A stretch of DNA of 64,000 nucleotides from Paenibacillus polysaccharolyticus. GTDB taxonomy: Bacteria; Bacillota; Bacilli; Paenibacillales; Paenibacillaceae. The translations under genes and the position numbers were made by a program. Under the pieces are notes generated by a model. The model had not been told where the DNA came from and searched no databases. It worked only from the letters and a program-made list of their open reading frames with translations. Within the stretch, counting starts at the first letter, position 1, and the number at the start of each line of letters is the position of its first letter. The stretch is taken from positions 1 to 64,000 of the forward strand of contig NZ_FMVM01000011.1 in assembly GCF_900102085.1 (NCBI RefSeq), in the 5' to 3' direction. Positions 9,132 through 18,163 of the stretch are shown piece after piece.

Positions 9132-11012
9132 ATGAGTGTGCAAGCACCTACTTTAGAAGAAGCGCAGGGTCTCCTGCAAAAATATTATGGTTACCCCGAT
9201 TTTCGCGAGGGTCAAAAAAAGATCGTTTCCAGCCTGCTCGAATATGAGGATACGCTGGGCATTATGCCGACCGGGGGCGGGAAGTCAATCTGTTACCAGA
9301 TTCCCGCCCTGTTATATCCGGGGCTGACGCTGGTCGTCTCCCCGTTAATCTCATTGATGAAAGACCAGGTCGATGCGCTGACGACCGCGGGCATTGCCGC
9401 CGCTTATATTAATAGTACGTTAAGCGGCAGAGAAGTGAATGAGCGCATCCGCGCGGCGCAGCGCGGTGAGCTGAAGTTGCTCTACGTCGCGCCGGAGCGA
9501 CTGGAGCTGGACTGGTTCCGCGATGAGATGGGGCAACTGCCGATCTCGTGCGTGGCAGTGGATGAGGCCCACTGTGTGTCGCAGTGGGGCCATGATTTTC
9601 GGACAAGCTACCTGGCGGTAGCGCCGTTTGTGGACAGTTTGCCGGAGCGGCCGGTGGTTGCGGCCTTTACGGCGACGGCGACGCCCGAGGTCATGGGCGA
9701 TATTTTGCGGCTCCTGCGTTTGCAGGACCCGCAAACGTATGTGACCGGACTTGGGCGAGATAATCTCGCGTTTAGCGTGCTACGCGGCGAGAGCAAAAAG
9801 GATTTTGTCTTGAACTACGCGCGCGAGCATGCCAGCGAGCCGGGTATTGTATACGCCGCGACCCGTAAGGACGTGGACGATCTGCATCAGCGTTTGTTGC
9901 AGGCTGGTTTGCCGGCAGGACGTTACCATGCGGGCATGACGGACGATGAGCGTGCACAGAGCCAGGAGCAGTTTTTGTACGATGATATTCGCGTGATGGT
10001 TGCGACCAATGCGTTCGGAATGGGGATCGATAAGTCCAACGTGCGTTACGTGCTTCACTACAGCATGCCGAAAAACATGGAGGCATACGTTCAGGAAGCC
10101 GGACGGGCAGGACGGGACGGTGAGCCGAGTCAGTGTATTTTGCTATTCGGAGCACAGGATATCATCACCCAAAAGTTCCTGATTGAGCAGAACCCGATGG
10201 AGGGTGACCGCAAAGCGAACGATTACCGCAAGTTGCAACAGATGGTGGATTACTGTTACACCACTCGTTGTTTACGCAGTGCGCAGCTGGATTATTTCGG
10301 TGAGGTGCATGAGGACAAGCCATGCGGCATTTGCAGTTCATGTACAGATGACCGCGAGCTGGTGGATATGACTATTGATGCGCAAAAAATATTCAGTTGC
10401 ATTCACCGCATGCGTGAACGCTACGGGGTATCGCTGGTTGCTTCGGTACTTAAGGGTTCCCGTGCCAAAAAAGTGCTGGACTACGGCTTCGATTCCTTGC
10501 CGACATACGGGGTTATGGGCAATCGCACAGAGCGCGAAATTGCCGAGATCATCAACGTGATGGTATCCGAAGGTTACCTGATGTTGTCCGAGGGCCAATA
10601 TCCAGTGGTTCGTTTGCAACCGCTGGCGGTGGAAGTACTGAAAGGTCAACGCGAAGTCATGCAGCGTGTCGTACGGAAAACAGCGGCTACAGCTTCCGGT
10701 ACAAACTACGGCGGACGCCGCGGACGTGATGCAATGCCATCGGCTGTTAACGAAACGGTGTTCGAACAGCTACGTCTGATCCGCCGTGATCTGGCTGCCA
10801 AAGAACATGTGCCATCCTATATTATCTTTAACGATGCCACCTTGCGCGAGATGAGTGTGGTATGTCCGAAGACAGAACGTGACATGCTGACCATTAAAGG
10901 GGTCGGTGAGGTCAAGTACCGCAAGTATGGACTGCCGTTCCTGGAATTCTTCCAGAAACAATCGGGTGAAGAAGTGGATACGGACGATGATGCCTTTTAT
11001 GAATATGAGTGA
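9132..11012 (+). CDS. recQ: ATP-dependent DNA helicase RecQ
   Basis: 626 residues. 3'-to-5' DNA helicase for replication fork repair and recombination. Helicase domain 1 has Walker A TGGGKS (47-52) and DEAH (144-147) inside [15 protein letters not shown]. Domain 2 contains [16 protein letters not shown] and [13 protein letters not shown]. The zinc-binding region has the cysteine set CYTTRC ... CGICSSC (about 375-405). A winged-helix RQC domain follows, and a C-terminal HRDC domain covers about 545-605 ([15 protein letters not shown]). All key residues are present. AAGGAG is seven bases before the ATG. No operon partner. Confidence 0.96.
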   Translation: MSVQAPTLEEAQGLLQKYYGYPDFREGQKKIVSSLLEYEDTLGIMPTGGGKSICYQIPALLYPGLTLVVSPLISLMKDQVDALTTAGIAAAYINSTLSGREVNERIRAAQRGELKLLYVAPERLELDWFRDEMGQLPISCVAVDEAHCVSQWGHDFRTSYLAVAPFVDSLPERPVVAAFTATATPEVMGDILRLLRLQDPQTYVTGLGRDNLAFSVLRGESKKDFVLNYAREHASEPGIVYAATRKDVDDLHQRLLQAGLPAGRYHAGMTDDERAQSQEQFLYDDIRVMVATNAFGMGIDKSNVRYVLHYSMPKNMEAYVQEAGRAGRDGEPSQCILLFGAQDIITQKFLIEQNPMEGDRKANDYRKLQQMVDYCYTTRCLRSAQLDYFGEVHEDKPCGICSSCTDDRELVDMTIDAQKIFSCIHRMRERYGVSLVASVLKGSRAKKVLDYGFDSLPTYGVMGNRTEREIAEIINVMVSEGYLMLSEGQYPVVRLQPLAVEVLKGQREVMQRVVRKTAATASGTNYGGRRGRDAMPSAVNETVFEQLRLIRRDLAAKEHVPSYIIFNDATLREMSVVCPKTERDMLTIKGVGEVKYRKYGLPFLEFFQKQSGEEVDTDDDAFYEYE

Positions 11013-11139
11013 TATATGTTAGCGATATGTGATAGTGAATATTTCGTGAGTGATGAGGATAAATGACAAGAGATAAGTGATATCTGATCTGTGACCGAGG
11101 CCTACAGACTTGACAGGCTGCTCAAGTAGAGGATGGAAA

Positions 11140-11336
11140 GCTAACGATCCTCATGGAGCTTATTTGCCCTGAATCGGGGACATTTGAAAGCTAACGATCT
11201 CCAGAAGGCTTATTTCATTCAAACTTCTGAAAAATGAGTCTGATCAAGCTGATTTTAACAGAATAGCGTCTCTGGGGATCGTTAGAATTTTCAAAAGCCC
11301 GAATATGCCGAAATAAGGCTTCTCCTGATCGTTAGC
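11140..11336. repeat. Four GCTAACGATC/GATCGTTAG repeats in two 50-bp-spaced pairs
   Basis: GCTAACGATC occurs at 11140-11149 and 11190-11199 (minus orientation of the motif). GATCGTTAG occurs at 11277-11285 and 11327-11335 (plus orientation). Each pair is exactly 50 bases apart, the same period as the pair at 819/869. Flanks are shared too (GGAAAGCTAACGATC, GGCTTATTT, AAATAAGGCTT). The two pairs face each other, so the block can fold into a large cruciform or RNA hairpin. No coding potential. Confidence 0.72.
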
Positions 11337-12125
11337 GCTCGTAGTAGAGGGCAGCGGACTTGCACTAGCCATAGGCGAAGGGTGATATTTGACTAATGTG
11401 CATGGATTGATGATCAATATTGGAGTGGATTGTGTACGTTCTATATTCTACTTATATAGTTCAGAAGCAGAACCGGAAGCACAATTAGAAGAAGGATCAC
11501 AAGAAGAAGCACAACGGGATCAAGAATAGGACAGAACTAGAAACACAACAAGAAACACAACTAGAATTAGAACCAGTAACAGGATCAGAGCCAAGCTCAG
11601 AATAGAAACGAATTCAAAAAGTAATACATGTATCTCATGAATTGCGTCCTTTCAGAGTAGACAAAATGGGCGAGAATGTCTTTCAAAGGGTGGACATGGA
11701 CGTTAAAAGTTGTTAACGAGTGTTGGCACAGTATATAGTTGTTTTAATGGGATTCAAGTCTATATATTGTGTCTATATTCGGGCGGAGAGTGTATGTGTT
11801 TTTAAAAGAGGTGTCCACTCTTTGAAAGACAAAATAGGAATTTGTTTATGAGGTGTGGACGGTTATAACATAAGGACTGGTTATTAGATCTTGTTTAAGA
11901 TCTTGTTTTTAGATCTTGTTAATAGCTCCTGAGCGTGTATTGGTACTGGTAAGTGACGCGCGTGCTGACGCGGATCCTGGTGTGAATTTGTGCAAGTGTG
12001 GCGAGAGATAAGGCTCGGACTTGCATTAGAGGTTTGTCTGAACAGCATCCGGGGCAGGATGGCTGTGGAGCTTTACTTTTCCAAAAAAATATGTGGTCTG
12101 GGTGTCCAGGCAAAGGTTGTGAACC
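11337..12125. other. Gene-free, repeat-rich spacer
   Basis: I see no convincing gene in this stretch. From about 11460 to 11600 the plus strand is a low-complexity run of GAAGCA/CAAGAA/AACACAAC units that would encode Glu/Gln-rich peptide in short broken frames. An inverted repeat occupies 11678-11830. Three copies of AGATCTTGTT occur at 11886, 11898 and 11911. Confidence 0.5.
11678..11830. repeat. 153-bp element bounded by 19-bp inverted repeats
   Basis: GTCTTTCAAAGGGTGGACA (11678-11696) is repeated in inverted orientation as TGTCCACTCTTTGAAAGAC (11812-11830), with a single mismatch. The interior is AT-rich and non-coding. The size and arms fit a miniature inverted-repeat element. No target duplication is obvious. 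Confidence 0.5.
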
Positions 12126-14168
12126 ATGAAGGTAATTTTGTCGACTTTGAATGCAAAGTACATCCATACCTCGCTGGCGCTGCGGTGTTTGAAGGCGTAC
12201 AGTGAGAAGGATTTTGATATTGAGCTCGCGGAGTATACGATCAAAGACCCGGTCATGAATATTGTGTCGGATCTGTACCAGCGCGGGGCGGATGTGATTG
12301 GGTTTTCATGTTACATCTGGAACATTGAAGAGACGATCAAGGTGATTGATAATCTGAAAAAGGTTATGCCTGACGTGAAAATTTTGCTCGGCGGGCCGGA
12401 GGTGTCCTACGACACCGAATATTGGATGAACCGGATTCCTAATGTCGATTTTATCGTCATGGGTGAAGGGGAAGAAACGTTACATCAGCTTTTGACGGAG
12501 CTGGAGGGCAGTAAAAAGTTCCATTTTGTCTATGGACTGGCGTATCGCAAAGGGGAAGAGGTTATTCTCATGCCAGGACGCCCGAAAGCGGATTTGAATG
12601 ATCTGCCCTCGCCGCATCGATTTGAAGAGGATATCCCGGATCTCGGGAAGCGGGTTGTTTATTTTGAGACTAGCCGTGGCTGTCCGTTTAGTTGTCAGTT
12701 CTGTTTGTCCAGTATTGAGGTCGGTGTGCGGTATTATGATATCGAGCGGACCAAGTCGGACATTTTGTACCTGATCGAGAAGGGTGCGAAGCTGATTAAG
12801 TTTGTAGACCGTACGTTTAACATTAAACGGGATTATGCGATGGAGATGTTTAAGTTTCTGATCGAGAATCATCAGGGAACGGTGTTTCAGTTTGAAATCA
12901 CGGCTGATATTATGCGTCCTGAGGTGCTCGACTATTTGGCAGAAAATGCGCCGCCGGGTACGTTCCGCTTCGAAATTGGGGTGCAGTCCACGAATGATCC
13001 AACGAATGAACTGGTGAAACGCCGTCAGAACTTTGCGAAGCTGAGCCGTACGGTGAACAAGGTCAAAGCCAGCGGCAAGATTGACCAGCATTTGGATCTC
13101 ATCGCAGGACTACCGGAGGAAGATTATAATACGTTCCGCAAGACGTTTAATGATGTGTTTGCTTTGGGGCCGGAAGAGTTACAGCTTGGGTTCCTCAAAA
13201 TGCTTCGTGGTACGGGGCTGCGTCTGGATGCGGAAAAGTATAATTATACGTACATGGATCACGCGCCGTATGAGATTTTGGGCAGTGACGTGTTGCCGTT
13301 CAGCGACATCGTTCGCCTGAAACGCCTGGAGGATGTGCTGGAGAAATACTGGAACGCACACCGGATGGATCATACTTTGAAGTATTTGATGGAGCAAGAG
13401 TTTGATTCACCGTTTGATTTCTTCCAGGCCTTTGGCGATTACTGGGAGGGTCAGGGCTGGCAGAAGATCGGGCATCAGTTAGAGGATTTGTTTACTCGTC
13501 TGCACAGCTTCCTGGAGTCACGCAATACGCCGCATATGGATATCGTGCTTGGTCTGATGAAGCTGGATTATTTCCTGGGACATAAGTACAAGCCGCGTAA
13601 AATCTGGTGGGACGATGTGCTCCAGAAAGATCAATGGGCGGGCTATATGAAAACGTTGGCTGAACGTCCAGAAGACGTTCGCTTGCCACGTGTTGCCGGA
13701 GCCTCTGGCTCGGCATGGCTGGAAAGCAGCGGCGCGAGTGGAGCGGCCGCTGCGGGAACTTCGGCGGCTGCCGGAGAGAACACTGCCGCGGATGCGGCGG
13801 GTGTGATCGGCAGCCATGCCGGGGATGCTGCGTCGCTTGCAGCGCGCGACGCAGTGGAGTCCGCCGCGGATGGAGCGGCGGACCTGGGGCACGGCAACGC
13901 TTCGCTTGCGTTGCCGATGACCTCGGCCATGACCGCACAGACGGTCATGGGTGCCCGTGCTTTCGCCGATCTGCGACTCGGCGAAAAGGAACTGCAGAAG
14001 CACGCCGTACTGGACGTGCTTCCGTTCCGGCTTGAGCGTGTGCTAGCTGGCGCCAGCCCGCTTGCCGCGAAAGGCCAAACGCTGCTGGTCGTCGTATACC
14101 AGCAGCACGAAGACCAGCAGGCGCAATATTACATGCTGCCGCTGGGAGAAGAAGCCGCTGCCATGTAG
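12126..14168 (+). CDS. B12-binding radical SAM protein, DUF4080 family
   Basis: 680 residues. Residues 1-135 form a cobalamin-binding-like domain (IGFSCYIWN, LGGPEVSYDTE). The radical SAM core carries CPFSCQFC, the CxxxCxxC iron-sulfur ligand set at about 186-193, followed by FVDRTFN and an EIGVQS segment. The rest matches the DUF4080 architecture. The substrate is not known for this family. A roughly 85-residue Ala/Gly/Ser-rich insertion (about 525-610) separates the body from the conserved C-terminal part and is much GC-richer. The RBS is weak (AAAGG). A strong terminator follows. Confidence 0.85.
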   Translation: MKVILSTLNAKYIHTSLALRCLKAYSEKDFDIELAEYTIKDPVMNIVSDLYQRGADVIGFSCYIWNIEETIKVIDNLKKVMPDVKILLGGPEVSYDTEYWMNRIPNVDFIVMGEGEETLHQLLTELEGSKKFHFVYGLAYRKGEEVILMPGRPKADLNDLPSPHRFEEDIPDLGKRVVYFETSRGCPFSCQFCLSSIEVGVRYYDIERTKSDILYLIEKGAKLIKFVDRTFNIKRDYAMEMFKFLIENHQGTVFQFEITADIMRPEVLDYLAENAPPGTFRFEIGVQSTNDPTNELVKRRQNFAKLSRTVNKVKASGKIDQHLDLIAGLPEEDYNTFRKTFNDVFALGPEELQLGFLKMLRGTGLRLDAEKYNYTYMDHAPYEILGSDVLPFSDIVRLKRLEDVLEKYWNAHRMDHTLKYLMEQEFDSPFDFFQAFGDYWEGQGWQKIGHQLEDLFTRLHSFLESRNTPHMDIVLGLMKLDYFLGHKYKPRKIWWDDVLQKDQWAGYMKTLAERPEDVRLPRVAGASGSAWLESSGASGAAAAGTSAAAGENTAADAAGVIGSHAGDAASLAARDAVESAADGAADLGHGNASLALPMTSAMTAQTVMGARAFADLRLGEKELQKHAVLDVLPFRLERVLAGASPLAAKGQTLLVVVYQQHEDQQAQYYMLPLGEEAAAM

Positions 14169-14196
14169 ATGCAGCGGCCATATGTCCGAAAGCATC

Positions 14197-14250
14197 GGAA
14201 GATCATTGGATTCCCTACGGGATGAAGATGATCTTCCTTTTTTTATTTTT
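14197..14250 (+). terminator. Rho-independent terminator after DUF4080 gene
   Basis: GGAAGATCAT (14197-14206) pairs perfectly with ATGATCTTCC (14228-14237) and is followed directly by a T-rich tail (TTTTTTTATTTTT). Confidence 0.9.
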
Positions 14251-14300
14251 TAAATTCAATAGAATTCATATATCCAATTGAGCTGAAGGGAGATTTTTTT

Positions 14301-14594
14301 ATGAAAGATAAAGCAGATAGCACCATCATACTAACCAAAGGTTCCTCAGATACAGTGTATGTGCAAATTCCATATAATACGGTACATATTCAGTCCATTC
14401 GTCAGGTAACAGGGAGAAGGTGGGAGACTGATACGAAACGCTGGATCATCCCTTACTCAGATGCATCTCTTCAAGAGTTTACAAAGCATTTTGATGCGCT
14501 AGATGTAGAGATATCCCCGGAGTTGTGGGTGGAGAGCGACATATTGAGAAAGTGGAAGTTAAGTGGAGAGCAAACACAATGGAAAAGAAATTAA
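14301..14594 (+). CDS. N-terminal domain of a tyrosine recombinase, separated by frame
   Basis: 97 residues with a good RBS (AAGGGAG). It contains YVQIPYNTVHIQSIRQ and GRRWETDTKRWIIPY, the small domain often fused in front of XerC/D-like integrases in Bacillota. It ends 16 bases inside the recombinase frame, which continues one base back (-1) with MEKKLRGYTRKTIK, exactly where the fused proteins continue. I read this as one ancestral gene now split into two overlapping genes by a one-base change, or as a two-subunit arrangement. I see no clear slippery site in the right register. Confidence 0.6.
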   Translation: MKDKADSTIILTKGSSDTVYVQIPYNTVHIQSIRQVTGRRWETDTKRWIIPYSDASLQEFTKHFDALDVEISPELWVESDILRKWKLSGEQTQWKRN

Positions 14595-15388
14595 GAGGAT
14601 ACACTCGCAAAACGATTAAAGCATACTGTAGTCAGATTGAACGATTTGTGGCCAGTCTTCCTCAGATGAATACAGAAATTCGTGCATCTCATGTTCAGAC
14701 ATATTGTTTGAGTTTGCTTGAGCGAGGGATTTCCCATTCCAGTGTGAATCAGACGATTAGTGCGATCCGATTTTATTGTAAACATGTGTTACTTCATCCT
14801 GCCGAGTTTCAATATATACGTCCCAAAAAGCAGGTGAAGCTGCCCAATGTTATGTCCGAAAAAGAAGTTACCCTATTGCTGAAAGCTGTGACTAATCTCA
14901 AGCATAAGACAATCCTGTATCTCACTTATTCGGCAGGGCTTCGTGTCGGCGAAGTCGTTCGTCTACGCTATATCGATTTAGATATTGAGCGTCAGACCAT
15001 TATCGTAAGGCAGGGAAAAGGTCAAAAGGATCGAAGAACGCTTCTTTCTAATCTTGCTTGGGAGATTGTACAGAAGTACATCGCCGAATATAAACCCGAG
15101 CGTTGGTTGTTTCCAGGTCAATCCACTGATCGACATCTTACGGAGCGCAGTGTACAAAAGGTTTTTGAAGAAGCTAGACAACGAGCGAATATTGTAAAAA
15201 AGTGTAGCATCCATGCTTTGCGGCACTCTTTCGCTACACATTTGCTGGAAAACGGAACAGACCTGCGCTATATTCAGGAGCTTCTTGGTCATACGATTGC
15301 ACAAACAACCCAACGATATACGCATGTTAGCACGAAAAATATTCAGCGTATTCAGAGCCCACTCGATCGGATGGACATGGGAGATTGA
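14579..15388 (+). CDS. Tyrosine recombinase (XerC/D-like integrase) next to the attC-like array
   Basis: 269 residues from ATG 14579 (GGAG ten bases upstream). Residues 1-85 are the SAM-like core-binding domain. The catalytic set is complete: R122 (SAGLRVGEV), Lys near 148-150, H212-x-x-R215 (HALRHSFATHLL), H238 (LLGH) and nucleophile Y247 (RYTHV). The C-terminus reads IQSPLD, an ending also seen in integron integrases and related phage-like recombinases. I do not see the extra segment that distinguishes IntI proteins between the box-I and box-II regions. It directly precedes the repeated attC-like sites on the same strand and is the obvious candidate to act on them. The family identity is secure. 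That role is inference. Confidence 0.88.
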   Translation: MEKKLRGYTRKTIKAYCSQIERFVASLPQMNTEIRASHVQTYCLSLLERGISHSSVNQTISAIRFYCKHVLLHPAEFQYIRPKKQVKLPNVMSEKEVTLLLKAVTNLKHKTILYLTYSAGLRVGEVVRLRYIDLDIERQTIIVRQGKGQKDRRTLLSNLAWEIVQKYIAEYKPERWLFPGQSTDRHLTERSVQKVFEEARQRANIVKKCSIHALRHSFATHLLENGTDLRYIQELLGHTIAQTTQRYTHVSTKNIQRIQSPLDRMDMGD

Positions 15389-15468
15389 TTATCTCAAACT
15401 TCTCCCTTTTTCACCAAATTTTTCTTCGCATATATCGCCCCATAGGTTATCATATACGTAGTTCAGAT

Positions 15469-15518
15469 ATTACAACGGACCAGTGGTATTTACGAAGTAC
15501 ATAAATTAGATGTTATGT
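15469..15518 (+). repeat. attC-like site 0 (degenerate), after the recombinase
   Basis: Left box ATTACAAC (15469-15476), right box GTTATGT (15512-15518) followed by GAAATCA, the flank also seen after sites 2, 3 and 4. The inner TATTCACG/CGTGAATA arms are poorly kept. Could be the primary insertion site or a decayed attC-like copy. Confidence 0.45.
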
Positions 15519-15914
15519 GAAATCAATGAGAAATTTAGTAAGAGGATGAGGAGATTGAATTTAATACAACTTAAGGTTCCAGCAGGCTACGCAGTAGTCT
15601 ATAACAAATTTTATGATGTAGAACCTATTCTTAGCGAAGACAGTGACGATTTCATCGAGAATTGGGGTTTCTTCACAGAAGACTTACTACAAATAATTAA
15701 ATTGAAAATAAAAAAAGGGAAATGGTATGTGCCTGAAAGAGAAGACACGATCCTTTTCGATATAGGATGGTATCCGGATTCAAATATTAACGGAGAGTAT
15801 AGTTTACAACTTGTAGATGGAGAATGGAATGAAATCAAAAGCATTTCTTCTAAAGATCGTTTTGTAATAAAAGAGGTACTTGAAGAATGGATGGAAGAAC
15901 AACAAAGAATATAA
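15510..15914 (+). CDS. Unknown cassette-type protein
   Basis: Up to 134 residues. The start is uncertain: ATG 15510 lies inside the degenerate attC-like site, ATG 15546 and TTG 15555 have purine-rich sequence immediately before them but poor spacing. I do not recognise the family. It is acidic, soluble, and has PAGYAVVYNKFYDVEP and a WYPDSNINGEYSLQLVDGEW segment. The size and charge resemble small immunity-type proteins, but nothing proves it. It is bounded by sites 0 and 1. Confidence 0.65.
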   Translation: MLCEINEKFSKRMRRLNLIQLKVPAGYAVVYNKFYDVEPILSEDSDDFIENWGFFTEDLLQIIKLKIKKGKWYVPEREDTILFDIGWYPDSNINGEYSLQLVDGEWNEIKSISSKDRFVIKEVLEEWMEEQQRI

Positions 15915-15955
15915 GTAGAAATTTATTGTGTAGCTCAAAGAGGAGATTGACTTCA

Positions 15956-16051
15956 CATAACATAATATTCACGCTGCGGGCATACGCCCTGGGTCCGGCA
16001 TACGCCAGACACTCGACATGCGTCGAGTCGTGAATACAGGAACGTTATCTG
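15956..16051 (+). repeat. attC-like site 1
   Basis: Left arm ACATAAC then ATAATATTCACG. Right arm CGTGAATACAGGAACGTTA ending in GTTATCT (16045-16051). The arms are complementary apart from about three extra bases on the right arm, like extrahelical bases of attC. The interior holds its own hairpins (GGGCATACGCCC; ACTCGACATGCGTCGAGT). Confidence 0.65.
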
Positions 16052-16083
16052 AGAGAGACAAAATCCATTTAAGGGAGAACGTT

Positions 16084-16683
16084 ATGAAGTTAGTAGTTGA
16101 AAATCATGATTTGGTGTTTCGAGAAATCTCTCTTGAATTCGTTCCTTCAATTTATTTGGACATTTTCTCTCAGAAGAATAATAAAACTCTTAGAGAAACA
16201 ATTGAGCACAGAAGATATATTAAATTCAGAAAGATTATTGAGAGTCGATATACCAACTATTTGGATATTGGGTTAGGGGCTTTTCTTGCTACGCTAAAAG
16301 ATAATGGCGATGTATTTTATAAAGAGATGTTAAATAAGAACGGAGATAAAGTATATTCTCAATTTTTTATTGCAGATAAGATAGCTCAAAGAAGTAAAGG
16401 AATATATTTATATTGCATTGAGGACGAAGTTAAGTATCTCGGAAGATGCAGAGACTCATTTGGAAAACGTATTAATCAAGGCTATGGAAAAATTCATCCC
16501 AAAAACTGTTATATAGATGGTCAATCAACAAATTGTCATTTAAATAACTTAATAAGTGAAAATCAAGAAAAGATCAAATTTTATATACTAGAACTTGAGA
16601 ATGAATTTCAGATCATAGAACTGGAAAAATCCTTAATAAAAAAATATCAGCCAGAATGGAATAAATCTTTAAAGATTGGTTGA
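16084..16683 (+). CDS. GIY-YIG nuclease-domain protein (cassette)
   Basis: 199 residues from ATG 16084, seven bases after AAGGGAG. A longer in-frame ATG at 16018 lies inside site 1 and is rejected. The C-terminal half has the GIY-YIG layout: GIYLYCIEDEVKYLGRC (GIY ... YLG in place of YIG), conserved Arg in FGKRINQGYG, the HPKNCY/DGQSTNCHLN stretch, and a closing E in LIKKYQPEWN. The family cuts DNA in repair, mobile or defence contexts. The N-terminal 100 residues are unrecognised. It sits alone between sites 1 and 2. Confidence 0.75.
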   Translation: MKLVVENHDLVFREISLEFVPSIYLDIFSQKNNKTLRETIEHRRYIKFRKIIESRYTNYLDIGLGAFLATLKDNGDVFYKEMLNKNGDKVYSQFFIADKIAQRSKGIYLYCIEDEVKYLGRCRDSFGKRINQGYGKIHPKNCYIDGQSTNCHLNNLISENQEKIKFYILELENEFQIIELEKSLIKKYQPEWNKSLKIG

Positions 16684-16710
16684 ATGCAGATCAAGAAGTC
16701 GTCTCAATCA

Positions 16711-16768
16711 GATAACATGATATTCACGCTGCGGGCATATGTCGAGTCGTGATTACAGGAACGGTATA
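16711..16768 (+). repeat. attC-like site 2 (short)
   Basis: Left GATAACATGATATTCACGC, right GTCGTGATTACAGGAACGGT, with the same order of boxes as site 1 but an interior cut to about 20 bases. The right core is damaged (CGGTATAAG instead of CGTTANNN), followed by the shared flank GAAATCAGTG. Confidence 0.6.
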
Positions 16769-16859
16769 AGAAATCAGTGAAAAATGTACAAATCAAAAAA
16801 AGTGATTTAAATTCTACAAGGTATTACATTCCATGAATTAAAAACTGAGGAGAGTAGTA

Positions 16860-17162
16860 ATGGAAAATAATAAGTATCCCGAGCATTACTTTGAACACTA
16901 CATTTTTAGTTTTTCAGGCATAGGTTATATGCCAAATGAAGCTGGATTTGAAAAACTAGCAAAGTTGTACATAGATATAGAAGGAATTGACGAATTTTTT
17001 AATCTAATAAAAGAGATACAGATCATAAAGACAAATAACGATTGGTTATACTTTAAAAGCATAGCTGAAGGTTTTGAAATAGAAGGCTTAGATATTGTTA
17101 AATTAAAAGAAATGGCCGAGGTCGCCATAAATATATTCAACACTATATCTGAAAGCTATTGA
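16860..17162 (+). CDS. Unknown small cassette protein
   Basis: 100 residues, acidic, RBS GAGGAGAG. Not recognised. The sequence is soluble and mixed alpha/beta in character (ENNKYPEHYFEHYIFSFSGIG near the start, EGFEIEGLDIVKLKEMAEVA later). It lies alone between sites 2 and 3 on the plus strand, like its neighbours. Confidence 0.65.
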   Translation: MENNKYPEHYFEHYIFSFSGIGYMPNEAGFEKLAKLYIDIEGIDEFFNLIKEIQIIKTNNDWLYFKSIAEGFEIEGLDIVKLKEMAEVAINIFNTISESY

Positions 17163-17283
17163 TCTAGTGGAAACTAAATCGGAAGTGAATATTTCAAAGA
17201 ATGTAAAGTAATTCAAAAGCTATATAACTAAATGAAGTGCGAAGTGAATGGTTGACGGTAATTCAAAGAAGAACACTGACATC

Positions 17284-17361
17284 TTATAACAAAATATTCA
17301 TGCTACGGGCATACGCCCTTGGTCCGGCATGCGCTGGGTCGTGAATACAGGAACGTTAGGT
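17284..17361 (+). repeat. attC-like site 3
   Basis: Left TTATAACAAAATATTCATGC, right GTCGTGAATACAGGAACGTTAGGT. The last seven bases, GTTAGGT (17355-17361), match the integron core GTTRRRY. The interior contains GGGCATACGCCC as in site 1. The next bases AAAATCAGTAAG are shared with sites 2 and 4. Confidence 0.68.
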
Positions 17362-17388
17362 AAAATCAGTAAGAGAGGGGACAACATA

Positions 17389-17883
17389 ATGCTTGCACTA
17401 AGACTTACCAAAGACTTATTGAAAGATATGAAAGTGACTCCAGTTGAAGATATCAATGCAGCTCTATTTTTAAGCTGGCATGTAAATATTTATAACTTGA
17501 ACAAACGAAAACACATTGTTTTTGTGAACGATTTAACTAGATTAGCTATTATCATTGATGGAATTAGAACAGGGCAAATAGAGCGGTTGAAAGAAAAATT
17601 TATGATAACTCTTCGGGAATACTTACTCCGAGAGGGCGTTAATGAAAGTCTTATCAATAGATATTTTGCGAATAGCGAAGGAGTAGTTATCTCGAAAACA
17701 AACAATAGAAGCGTCCTAGGAACGATGAAAGAAGTTACGTGGTTTATTGAAGATGATTTTCACGATAGCATTGAACGCATGAAGTGGCTAAATAGAATGA
17801 TTCATAAACCAATAGATTACAAGGAACCGATTAATTATTTTAAAGAATGCTTATGGAATAATAACAACTACAACATCATTTGA
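17389..17883 (+). CDS. DUF6933-like protein (cassette)
   Basis: 164 residues from ATG 17389, preceded by GAGAGGGG. The longer frame from 17329 starts inside site 3 and is rejected. The opening LALRLTKDLLKDMKVTP, the SWHVNIYNLNKRKHIVFVND core and the later RSVLGTMKEVTWFIED resemble DUF6933, a family of unknown biochemical role. Alone between sites 3 and 4. Confidence 0.65.
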   Translation: MLALRLTKDLLKDMKVTPVEDINAALFLSWHVNIYNLNKRKHIVFVNDLTRLAIIIDGIRTGQIERLKEKFMITLREYLLREGVNESLINRYFANSEGVVISKTNNRSVLGTMKEVTWFIEDDFHDSIERMKWLNRMIHKPIDYKEPINYFKECLWNNNNYNII

Positions 17884-17909
17884 AGGAACTTCAGGGCGGC
17901 TCTGGCACT

Positions 17910-18124
17910 GCCTAACAACATATTCACACATCGGGTCGACTTCGTTGTCCTAGGTCCAGTGAGTTCAAGATGAGGCAATTTAGTATTTGCCTGTCCAGCC
18001 GGATACATGCCATCCCTTGGTTGTCAGATGCTAATCATGGAAGGAAGCTCAGACAACAAACGATCCAGCCTAAGATAAGAACTATCTAAGGCTGGGTCAT
18101 TTTATTAATATAGGAACGTTAAAT
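17910..18124 (+). repeat. attC-like site 4 with enlarged interior and internal hairpin
   Basis: Left GCCTAAC (17910-17916) matches RYYYAAC and is followed by AACATATTCACAC. Right AATATAGGAACGTTAAAT ends in GTTAAAT (18118-18124), matching GTTRRRY. The interior is about 190 bases and contains CCAGCCTAAGATA ... TATCTAAGGCTGG (18065-18095), a terminator-like hairpin shared with 26410-26441. Confidence 0.6.
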
Positions 18125-18163
18125 GAAATCAGTGCATGACACAAAATTAAGGAGTACAAAACC

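Noticed and set aside
8941..9147. 68-codon minus-strand frame upstream of recQ
   Set aside because: Covers the recQ RBS and start, has no family pattern and no RBS.
11140..11336. CRISPR array
   Set aside because: Only 10-17 conserved bases, two units per block, changing orientation and no cas genes. The 50-base period is better explained as a dispersed intergenic repeat.
16018..16083. Upstream in-frame ATG for the GIY-YIG gene (and likewise 17329 for the DUF6933-like gene)
   Set aside because: Both lie inside attC-like sites and lack an RBS, while the downstream ATGs at 16084 and 17389 have good ones.
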